A stretch of 7,443 bases of DNA, taken from contig DYKW01000087.1 of NCBI GenBank assembly GCA_020722405.1, positions 1-7,443 of the forward strand, read 5' to 3'. Every line of letters starts with the position of its first letter. Position 1 is the stretch's first letter. Positions 1-5,522 of the stretch are shown here, in pieces. The position numbers and the translations under genes were made by a program. This stretch comes from Anaerolinea thermophila. Lineage in GTDB: Bacteria; Chloroflexota; Anaerolineae; Anaerolineales; DRKV01. The notes below the pieces were generated by a model. That model was not told where the DNA came from. It saw only the letters and a program-made list of their open reading frames with translations, and ran no database searches.

Positions 1-44
1 ACGCAATCCCCATTCTGGGGACTTAGCCGCGAAGACGCGAAGGC
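1..44 (+). repeat. Dispersed repeat, copy A
   Basis: Bases 2-35 match the reverse complement of 7313-7346 at about 31 of 34 positions. A second inverted relative lies at 191-220; it keeps both outer parts but lacks about 14-16 bases of the middle. The repeat contains a small self-complementary core (CCCCA..TGGGG) followed by a 'CGCGAAGACGC' tail. Such short non-coding repeats are common between genes in some Chloroflexota and cyanobacterial genomes (general knowledge). No coding role is visible. Confidence 0.6.
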
Positions 45-57
45 AGGTGACAGGCAC

Positions 58-77
58 GGGCGAAAAGTCTTTCGCCC
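58..77. repeat. Perfect 8-bp hairpin (GGGCGAAA / TTTCGCCC)
   Basis: GGGCGAAA (58-65) and TTTCGCCC (70-77) are perfect reverse complements around a 4-base loop. A run of T does not follow, so it is not a classical intrinsic terminator for the + strand. It sits among other dispersed repeats and is probably part of a repeated intergenic element. Confidence 0.5.
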
Positions 78-190
78 CTATTCGACTACGTGACTAAACA
101 ACTACGCGATTTAAAACGTAATTTTCTTTGTGGCTCTGCGTCTTAGCGTCTTGGCGTTAAAATAGCCACCCACTCCCCGAATTTTTCCGG

Positions 191-220
191 TCTTGGCGTC
201 TTCGCGGTGGGGATTGCGTT
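191..220 (-). repeat. Dispersed repeat, internally deleted inverted copy
   Basis: Read on the minus strand, this stretch begins ACGCAATCCCCA and continues directly into CCGCGAAGACGC. The same two blocks occur at 1-44 but are separated there by about 14-16 extra bases. The two copies therefore form an imperfect inverted pair around roughly 150 bp of AT-richer, non-coding sequence upstream of the operon promoter. Confidence 0.5.
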
Positions 221-236
221 GAGATTTTTGGGCACC

Positions 237-267
237 TTGAAGGAAATTGATGACTTTGTGCTATACT
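237..267 (+). promoter_or_regulatory. Probable promoter of the nuclease-ATPase-DUF4276 operon
   Basis: TGCTATACT at 259-267 is an extended -10 element (TG, one base, then TATACT, five of six to consensus). TTGAAG at 237-242 is a possible -35 with a long 19-bp spacer; an extended -10 tolerates a weak -35. Transcription would begin near 274, giving a 40-100 nt leader depending on which start codon of the first gene is used. This is the only good promoter-like signal ahead of the three-gene operon. Confidence 0.45.
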
Positions 268-318
268 TTCGGGTACAACAGAACACCTGATAGTGGGTAA
301 ACGTCTCTGACTTTGTGC
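251..318 (+). repeat. 11-bp direct repeat TGACTTTGTGC
   Basis: TGACTTTGTGC occurs at 251-261, overlapping the spacer and extended -10 of the proposed promoter, and again at 308-318, just downstream of the expected transcription start. The 57-bp spacing is between five and six helical turns. A pair of operator half-sites for a repressor is possible, but this rests on the repeat alone. Confidence 0.35.
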
Positions 319-359
319 CGAGATACCATCCAAATAGACTACCCTTCTCGATGTTCGCC

Positions 360-1289
360 ATGGACGCCACACAAATGTACACGAAAATACGCCAATTGGC
401 TTCCGAGTTCCTGGATTGTAATAATCGCTCGGTATCGCGCGCCCACAATGAGGCTGAGTTTGAACGCGATATGAACAATGAAATTACACGCATCGCCACT
501 CAATTAGGAACCGAGTTGCTATCTCGCGAACAGTACACCCTGGCTACCGGTCGTGCCGACGCTGTATATAACCGCTTTGTTATCGAATACGAATCCCCCG
601 GTTCGTTGCGCAACAGCCTGGGCCACAAACATACCGCTCACGCCGTGCAGCAGGTGAAGGACTACATCGTCGGGCTGGCAAAAGAGGAACGCCGCGACCG
701 GGACCGCCTGTTAGGGGTGGCTTTCGACGGGCATTACTTTATCTTCGTGCGCTACCACGAAGGTCAATGGGTAGTGGAAAAACCGCTGGAGGTCAACGCG
801 GCCTCCTGCGAACGCTTCCTGCGCTCGTTGGTCTCCCTTTCCTCCGGGCGGGCACTCATCCCCGAAAATCTGGTGGAGGACTTCGGCAGCCAGAACCTGC
901 TCAGTCACCAGGTCACCCGTGCGCTGTACAACGCCTTGGACGGACATCAAGACGACTTGACTGCCCGCCTCTTCGCCCAATGGCGTCTGTTCTTCGGCGA
1001 GACCGCCGGTGCAAGTGCAGCCGCCGGGGAACTGCAGCACAAAAAAGAACTGCGTGCGTTCGCCCGTGGGATGGGATTGCCGGGGGAGCAGGTGGATATG
1101 CCGCGTTTTCTCTTTGCCCTGCATACCTACTTTTCCTTCCTGGTGAAGAACATCGCCCGTTTGGTGTTACAGGCCTATGCCGGCAGCGGGCTGGAGGCCG
1201 AAATCGACCGGGCGGCAGCTACCCTCTGGTACCTGAGAGAGGACGAGTTGGCCGACATTCGGGCCAGTTTGCAGGAGTTGAAAGGGTGA
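360..1289 (+). CDS. Stand-alone PD-(D/E)XK-like nuclease domain (type IIG/Eco57I-like N-terminus)
   Basis: About 309 residues from the ATG at 360. Other in-frame starts are GTG 315, ATG 351 and ATG 375; none has a clear Shine-Dalgarno, so the start is uncertain. Residues 64-80 carry the nuclease-like signature G-R-A-D67 ... I-E76-Y-E78-x-P-G, followed by a Q-rich helix with QxxxDYI near 97. This resembles the N-terminal restriction domain of large single-chain N6-adenine methyltransferase/endonucleases, where it is followed by several hundred residues of methyltransferase and specificity domains. Here the frame stops just where those would begin: no NPPY or FxGxG motif is present. The second acidic residue of the E-x-K triad is E rather than K. 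The ATPase gene starts 4 bp downstream, so they are probably co-transcribed. It could be a genuine free-standing nuclease subunit or a decayed restriction enzyme. The fold is from recalled motif similarity; coding status is strong. Confidence 0.75.
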   Translation: MDATQMYTKIRQLASEFLDCNNRSVSRAHNEAEFERDMNNEITRIATQLGTELLSREQYTLATGRADAVYNRFVIEYESPGSLRNSLGHKHTAHAVQQVKDYIVGLAKEERRDRDRLLGVAFDGHYFIFVRYHEGQWVVEKPLEVNAASCERFLRSLVSLSSGRALIPENLVEDFGSQNLLSHQVTRALYNALDGHQDDLTARLFAQWRLFFGETAGASAAAGELQHKKELRAFARGMGLPGEQVDMPRFLFALHTYFSFLVKNIARLVLQAYAGSGLEAEIDRAAATLWYLREDELADIRASLQELKG

Positions 1290-1293
1290 CGCC

Positions 1294-2406
1294 ATGTTAG
1301 AGCGCATTGTGTTGCGAGGGTACAGATCCATAGGTGAAGCCGATATCGTCTTACGTCCGATCAATGTGCTGATCGGAGCCAATGGGGCCGGCAAATCCAA
1401 CTTGATCAGTCTGTTCCAGTTCATGAACCGCCTGGTCCACCGGGAGATGCAGACGTATGTAGCCCAGGCCGGCGGCGCGGACCAGATTCTGCACTACGGC
1501 CGCAAAACCACCGAGCGATTGTCCATTGAACTCTGGTTTGTCAAGAAGGATAATCTGGCCAATGGCTACGCATGTACCCTGATTCCCACCGCGGATGACC
1601 TGCTGGTCTTCGAAGACGAGGCGGTGTATGTTCAAGACCGCAGCAGGTATGATCGCCCATACGTAAGCCGGCGTTCCCCCCAGGTGCACAACGAGACCCA
1701 CTTGGTGGACTGGAAGCAGAGGGGAAACGGAGTGGCTCATCATGTTTTAAACGCTTTGAACTCCTGGCAACTGTACCACTTCCACGACACTGGCGCGTCG
1801 GCCAAAGTCAAACAAACCGGGGATATCCACGACAACCTCTTCCTGCGTCCGGATGCATCCAATCTGGCCGCTTATTTGTACCTGTTGCAGGAAAAACAGG
1901 AAGCCTACTATCGCAACATCGTGGAAACCATTCGCCTGGCCGCGCCCTTTTTTGGCGATTTTGTGTTGCGACCCTCGCCTTTCAATCCGGAGAAAATCCG
2001 TCTGGAATGGCAAGAGCGCGGCTCCGACGTACTTTTTGGACCGCACGCTCTTTCCGACGGTACGTTGCGTTTCATTTGCCTGACCACACTCTTCCTGCAA
2101 CCGCCAGAGCAACTGCCGGCGACCATTGTGCTGGACGAACCTGAACTGGGGCTTCATCCCTATGCCATTTCTCTGCTGGCCGATATGGCACGCAGTGTCG
2201 CGCCACACACCCAGGTCATCCTGGCCACCCAGTCCGTCACGCTGGTCAATCAATTCGAACCCGAAGATATTCTGGTCGTTAACCGGCTACAAGGAAAGTC
2301 GGTTTTCCGTCATGTCAGTGAGGAAGAGATGGCCTCGTGGCTGGATGACTATGGGCTGGGTGATTTGTGGGAGAAAAATCTGCTCGGAGGGCGTCCGGCG
2401 CGATGA
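1294..2406 (+). CDS. AAA/ABC-type ATPase, COG4637/AAA_21-like (OLD/RecF-type)
   Basis: A 370-residue cytosolic ATPase. It opens with the strand typical of this group (LERIVLRGYRSI), then Walker A G28-ANGAGKS-35. An ABC-like signature region ALSDGT lies at 252-257, Walker B TIVLDEPE at 277-284 with catalytic E282, and the switch/H-loop region ATQS at 311-314. No membrane segments or transporter features are present, and the long insert between Walker A and the signature fits SMC/RecF-like DNA-associated ATPases rather than transporters. AAGG-like sequence at 1282-1288 can serve as the ribosome site. It lies 4 bp after the nuclease gene, and its TGA overlaps the ATG of the DUF4276 gene. ATPase-DUF4276 pairs recur in bacteria and are comparable to the ATPase plus TOPRIM pairs of OLD, PARIS and AbiL defence systems. 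The likely role is to sense or bind DNA and license the partner effector (inference). Confidence 0.9.
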   Translation: MLERIVLRGYRSIGEADIVLRPINVLIGANGAGKSNLISLFQFMNRLVHREMQTYVAQAGGADQILHYGRKTTERLSIELWFVKKDNLANGYACTLIPTADDLLVFEDEAVYVQDRSRYDRPYVSRRSPQVHNETHLVDWKQRGNGVAHHVLNALNSWQLYHFHDTGASAKVKQTGDIHDNLFLRPDASNLAAYLYLLQEKQEAYYRNIVETIRLAAPFFGDFVLRPSPFNPEKIRLEWQERGSDVLFGPHALSDGTLRFICLTTLFLQPPEQLPATIVLDEPELGLHPYAISLLADMARSVAPHTQVILATQSVTLVNQFEPEDILVVNRLQGKSVFRHVSEEEMASWLDDYGLGDLWEKNLLGGRPAR

Positions 2407-3077
2407 AAAGAGTGCTCGTGTACGTCGAGGGGCAGACTGAGGAGACCTTTGTCCGTGACGCGTTGTCCCCTTATTTGTGGCAAAGGTGTGAAATCCTACT
2501 GATGCCCACCCTAGCGCGGACCAAACGCACGAAATCGGGGCAAACGTTCAAGGGAGGGATTGTTTCCTATCGGCAGGTCCGAAAAGATATCCTCAACCTC
2601 TTGAAGGATAGCAATGCAGCCCTGGTAACGACGATGATGGATTACTACGGCCTGCCGGATGATTTCCCCGGCAAGGATGCGTTGCCCATCGGCACACCCT
2701 ATGAGCGGGTACGTCACCTGGAAGGAGCGTTCAAAAACGACATCGGGCACTCTCATTTTCTACCCTTTCTAGTTCTACACGAGTTCGAGACCTTTGTCCT
2801 CGTGGAGCCGGCAAAACTTGGCATGGTCTTGCCCCAATACAAGGACAAAGTACCAACCCTTGAAGGCAACATCGGCTCCCTGCCCCCGGAAGAAATCGAT
2901 GAGGGGAGCCAAACCCACCCGACAGCACGTATTCTCCGCTATTTCCCCGGTTATCAGAAAAGACTGCACGGGCCGCGTCTTGTTCAGGGTATCGGGTTGG
3001 ACAGGATTCGGAGGAAGTGTCCGCACTTTAACGAATGGCTGGAGCAGTTAGTGTCGTTGTGTGTAGCAGAGGCGTAA
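2403..3077 (+). CDS. DUF4276 family protein (TOPRIM-like effector candidate)
   Basis: 224 residues. The ATG at 2403 overlaps the ATPase stop (ATGA), with GGAGG at 2386-2390 upstream; an earlier in-frame GTG at 2367 would add 12 residues that do not look like family sequence, so 2403 is preferred. Family hallmarks are all present: VLVYVEGQTEE at 4-14 (E9 as the TOPRIM-like glutamate), D80-YYGLP-DDFPG-90, H126-EFE-129, and the C-terminal IGLDRIRRKCPHFNEWL at 197-213. Length and motif order fit an intact protein. DUF4276 proteins are regular partners of COG4637-type ATPases and are regarded as TOPRIM-related nuclease-like effectors. Translational coupling to the ATPase suggests a fixed stoichiometry. 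The molecular target is unknown; cleavage of nucleic acid on phage attack is an inference. Confidence 0.88.
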   Translation: MKRVLVYVEGQTEETFVRDALSPYLWQRCEILLMPTLARTKRTKSGQTFKGGIVSYRQVRKDILNLLKDSNAALVTTMMDYYGLPDDFPGKDALPIGTPYERVRHLEGAFKNDIGHSHFLPFLVLHEFETFVLVEPAKLGMVLPQYKDKVPTLEGNIGSLPPEEIDEGSQTHPTARILRYFPGYQKRLHGPRLVQGIGLDRIRRKCPHFNEWLEQLVSLCVAEA

Positions 3078-3081
3078 GACC

Positions 3082-3296
3082 ATGGCCAACCCCTTCCAGC
3101 CACTCCAGAACGCGCTGTACACCCTGGCAGAGCACGGCGAGGTGTTGCCTATCACCGGCTAAGTTGTGGTTGACCTGATGACACCAACTCCATCTACGAC
3201 CAGCGCACACGCGGCAAAGATATCCCGGAAGCGAGCAAAGAGCGCTCTACGCAATGGTGGGCAAAAAATTACACGGTGCATCCATCTGTGAATTGA
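3082..3296 (+). pseudogene. Broken fourth operon gene, unrecognised
   Basis: An ATG at 3082 lies 4 bp after the DUF4276 stop and has AGAGG-like sequence about 9 bases upstream, so it looks like the next gene of the operon. It runs 26 codons (starting MANPFQPLQNALYT) to a TAA at 3160. Reading on past the stop gives VVVDL. After a -1 shift near 3177 a second open stretch of 39 codons (DDTNSIYDQRTRGKDIP ... QWWAKNY ...) ends at TGA 3294-3296. Together they would give a protein of about 71 residues with one nonsense codon and one frameshift. Sequencing error could explain the shift. I do not recognise the family. It may instead be the fused ends of a larger deleted gene. Confidence 0.4.
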
Positions 3297-3608
3297 GATA
3301 TTTGCCAATTTTCGCTAAACTCCAATCTATTCTGCAGCCGGATAGCGGGGAAATTACCATAAGAGTAAGGTTCACATCTGCTTAAGTCATAAGTCGCTCT
3401 TGACTTTTAGGAAAATTCCTCTACATTTAAGACATGAGGACTTTCACCAGCGCTGTGTAGGGCAACTTCCCGTTGTGACATTTCGAGACCTGCGCGGCAA
3501 ATTGAAGAATCGCCCTCGCCATGAGGAAACGGTTTTCCTTATGTCCACTCGGGATAGGAACGCTACATTCACAGTCCATCTGTGATGTCGTTGAACAGTT
3601 TAGCGAAA
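3281..3608. repeat. Paired short repeats bracketing about 300 bp
   Basis: TCCATCTGTGA occurs directly at 3281-3291 and 3575-3585. Just inside or beside it, TTTCGCTAAACT (3310-3321) has a perfect inverted partner AGTTTAGCGAAA (3597-3608). The enclosed 280-odd bases contain no convincing gene; a 61-codon frame at 3400-3585 has no ribosome site or recognisable sequence. The arrangement could be the remnant of a small non-autonomous mobile element or recombination sites, but both repeats are short. Confidence 0.35.
3400..3427 (+). promoter_or_regulatory. Weak promoter candidate for the SGNH/Gfo-Idh operon
   Basis: TTGACT at 3400-3405 (five of six to consensus) and TACATT at 3422-3427 (four of six) are separated by 16 bp. 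Between them sits AGGAAAATTCCT (3409-3420), an inverted repeat with 5-bp arms that could be an operator. If used, it would produce a leader of about 510 nt carrying the inverted repeats at 3704-3886. The -10 match is poor, so this is tentative. Confidence 0.25.
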
Positions 3609-3703
3609 GTCCTTATCCGCGTTGCCAACCTGTATGTCGGCCTACACCTGCCATTTGAGGTTTTAGAAACGGAGGCGGGCAACAAGGCTTATAAATCCTC
3701 ATG

Positions 3704-3770
3704 CCTTGCGGTTTGCGCCCTGCGAGCCGCTACCCTCGCAGAACCGCCAGAGTGGGGACATGGTGCAAGG
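3704..3770 (+). promoter_or_regulatory. Possible structured 5' leader element
   Basis: Nested complementary segments: GCGGTT (3708-3713) with AACCGC (3742-3747), and CTGCGA (3720-3725) with TCGCAG (3736-3741), continuous on the 3' side with a 6-base bulge on the 5' side and a 10-base loop. CCTTGC (3704-3709) also pairs with GCAAGG (3765-3770), sharing two bases with the first stem. The element lies about 180-245 bases before the secreted-protein gene. I could not match it to a known riboswitch consensus. It may be a novel leader RNA or chance folding. Confidence 0.3.
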
Positions 3771-3841
3771 TCAGACGTTCTTTCCGGGGAGACCGTGCAG
3801 AAGACTTTCGAAGACGCAACCGAGGCAAATCTGCCCGTCAA

Positions 3842-3886
3842 GGAGAACAAACTGTTCCTGTTTCTCCGCGGTCAGCGAATGCTGAC
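3842..3886 (+). repeat. Two consecutive hairpins in the SGNH gene leader
   Basis: GGAGAACA (3842-3849) pairs with TGTTTCTCC (3859-3867) with one bulged T. Immediately after comes a perfect 6-bp hairpin, GTCAGC (3871-3876) and GCTGAC (3881-3886), around a GAAT tetraloop. They end about 60 bases before the start codon and could form part of a leader structure. No T-run follows either of them, so termination is unlikely. Confidence 0.3.
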
Positions 3887-3935
3887 TTGCATCCATTATC
3901 GTCCGGGACACCCGTTTCTATCAACCATTTCATAC

Positions 3936-3941
3936 AAGGAG
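3936..3941 (+). promoter_or_regulatory. Shine-Dalgarno AAGGAG deciding a GTG start
   Basis: AAGGAG lies 6 bases before GTG 3948-3950. It is followed directly by a textbook signal peptide, which makes this start much better than the upstream in-frame ATG at 3582. Confidence 0.8.
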
Positions 3942-3947
3942 TCTGTC

Positions 3948-5522
3948 GTGAAACGAACTGCTTTGCTTACCCTTCTTCTGATTGCTTCTTTTCTCATTGC
4001 AGCGGCACCGCTGCAAAATACCGCTCCGCCCCCTGAACCCGTCAAACTGATCTTCATCCATCATTCAACGGGAGAAAACTGGCTTACCGACGGCTACGGG
4101 GATCTCGGTCGCACGCTCGACGACAACAATTACTTCGTCAGTGACACCAACTACGGTTGGGGCCCCAACGGTATCGGCGACCGCACCGACATCCCCAACT
4201 GGACGGAATGGTTCGCCAGCGACCAGACGCCCACCTACATGGACGCCCTTTTCAACGAAAGCGGGCAAAACGCCGACTACACTCGTTCCCTCGCAGACCC
4301 CGGCGGCGAAAACCAGATCATCATGTTCAAATCCTGCTTCCCGAACTCCGACCTCGCAGGCAGCCCCAACGACCCGCCCGGTGACTACGAAGACCTCTCC
4401 GTCAGCGGCGCAAAATACGTCTACAACACCATTCTCGAATACTTCGCCAGCCGCCCCGACAAACTCTTCATCGTCATCACCGCCCCGCCGCTCTCCGACC
4501 CGACCCACGCCGCCAATGCGCGTGCCTTCAACAATTGGCTCAAAAATGAATGGCTGGCGGGCTACACAGGCACCAACGTCGCCGTTTTCGACTTTTACGA
4601 CGTCCTGACCGGCGGCAGCGGCGATACGCTTGCCTATCCCAGCGACGACGATCACCCCAATCCAGAGGGCAGCCGACTGGCGACCGCCGCCTTCATTCCG
4701 GTGCTGAACGCTGCCTACAATCGGTGGCAAGCCGGGGACACGTCCGCACCGCCCGTGGGTGAGCCTGCTCCCACCAGCGAAACAGAATCCCAGCCTGAGG
4801 CAGAATCACCCGTTACGACCTCCGCATCCGGCTTGATCGACAACTTCGAGGGGGCTGCCCCTGCAGGCAGCAGCGGCTGGCAACCCTATGCCGACGAACA
4901 CGATGCCGCCAACAGCATGGTCTGCGCCCCCGTCAGCGACGTGGTTCACCGCGGCGCCAACGCCTTGCGCATGGATTACACCGTCACGCCCTATGCCTGG
5001 GCAACCTGCCATCTCGAATATGATGCGCCCCAAAACTGGAGCGCCACCGAAGGCATCTCTTTCTACGCCTATGCCCCGCAGACAGAAACCCCCTTCCATG
5101 TTGACCTCTTTGTGGAGGGCGAAAGTTACGTCTACGAAGGCAGGGTAGAAGGCAGCGATAGTTGGCAGGAATTCGTGGTTTTTTGGGATGAATTTCATCG
5201 AGTAGAATGGGAGGAAAATGCCGGTGCCCCCTTTGCAAAACCCGAAGCCGTGACCGCCCTGGCATTTGGCTTTGAGGGCGGGGAAGAGACGCTCAACGGA
5301 ACGTTGTACATTGACGATTTGATGCTCGACACGCTCACCACCGGGCAGGAATCTTCTACCCCCGAAGCCGAAACAAGTGAAAACGAGCCTGAAGCGCAAC
5401 CCGCCACCCCAGAGACAACCGAATCGAGGCCGCAAGGCAGTCCCCTATCCTGTATCGGGAATGTCGCCCTACCGCTAGGCTTGATTGGTTTCGCGTTCTT
5501 CAAGAAAAAGAAAACACCATGA
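3948..5522 (+). CDS. Secreted SGNH-hydrolase-like protein with CBM11/CIA30-like domain and C-terminal anchor
   Basis: 524 residues from GTG 3948. A signal peptide spans about 1-20 (K2-R3, then a leucine/isoleucine/alanine core). The catalytic-type domain covers about 32-265: block I FIHHSTG with candidate nucleophile S40, a middle block FKSCFPNSD at 127-135 with N133 as candidate oxyanion-hole residue, and the block V pair D233-x-x-H236 followed by PN. This fits an SGNH/GDSL esterase-like fold, although the usual GDS is replaced by HSTG. A Pro/Thr/Glu-rich linker leads to a beta-sandwich domain at about 296-461 (LIDNFEG at the start, YIDDLML at the end), typical of CBM11/CIA30-like carbohydrate-binding modules. 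A second acidic linker precedes SCIGN at 501-505, a hydrophobic segment at 506-518 and KKKKTP. That tail looks like a CTERM-type sorting or membrane anchor. Substrate is unknown; deacylation of a polysaccharide is an inference. Its stop overlaps the next gene's start. Confidence 0.85.
   Translation: MKRTALLTLLLIASFLIAAAPLQNTAPPPEPVKLIFIHHSTGENWLTDGYGDLGRTLDDNNYFVSDTNYGWGPNGIGDRTDIPNWTEWFASDQTPTYMDALFNESGQNADYTRSLADPGGENQIIMFKSCFPNSDLAGSPNDPPGDYEDLSVSGAKYVYNTILEYFASRPDKLFIVITAPPLSDPTHAANARAFNNWLKNEWLAGYTGTNVAVFDFYDVLTGGSGDTLAYPSDDDHPNPEGSRLATAAFIPVLNAAYNRWQAGDTSAPPVGEPAPTSETESQPEAESPVTTSASGLIDNFEGAAPAGSSGWQPYADEHDAANSMVCAPVSDVVHRGANALRMDYTVTPYAWATCHLEYDAPQNWSATEGISFYAYAPQTETPFHVDLFVEGESYVYEGRVEGSDSWQEFVVFWDEFHRVEWEENAGAPFAKPEAVTALAFGFEGGEETLNGTLYIDDLMLDTLTTGQESSTPEAETSENEPEAQPATPETTESRPQGSPLSCIGNVALPLGLIGFAFFKKKKTP

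Larger units (their letters stand above)
3297..3947. other. 650-bp non-coding stretch between the two operons
   Basis: No supported gene is visible here. One frame is open from 3582 into the SGNH gene, but the translation before 3948 has no signal peptide or domain character, and a strong ribosome site marks 3948 as the true start. The stretch holds the paired short repeats, a weak promoter candidate around 3400-3427 and several inverted repeats from 3704 to 3886. No strong terminator for the upstream operon was found. Confidence 0.6.

Noticed and set aside
143..499. 118-codon minus-strand open frame across the operon promoter
   Set aside because: It overlaps the promoter and the start of the nuclease gene, has no ribosome site and shows no protein-like pattern.
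1294..2406. ATPase as an ABC transporter subunit
   Set aside because: There is no permease partner, and the N-terminal LERIVLRGYRSI strand, long insert and DUF4276 neighbour point to the RecF/OLD-like group.
3400..3585. 61-codon open frame between the two operons
   Set aside because: It has no ribosome site and no recognisable sequence, and it lies within a repeat-bracketed non-coding block.
3700..3890. Known riboswitch (c-di-GMP-I, cobalamin or others) in the SGNH leader
   Set aside because: The conserved cores expected for those classes could not be found, so only a generic structured-leader candidate is reported.
3582..3947. Longer 646-residue version of the SGNH protein starting at ATG 3582
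   Set aside because: The extra 122 residues have no domain character and would bury the signal peptide. AAGGAG at 3936-3941 clearly serves the GTG at 3948.
4065..4730. 221-codon open frame on the minus strand inside the SGNH gene
   Set aside because: Its Val/Gly/Ala-rich translation is the shadow of the GC-rich third positions of the plus-strand gene, which has real motifs.
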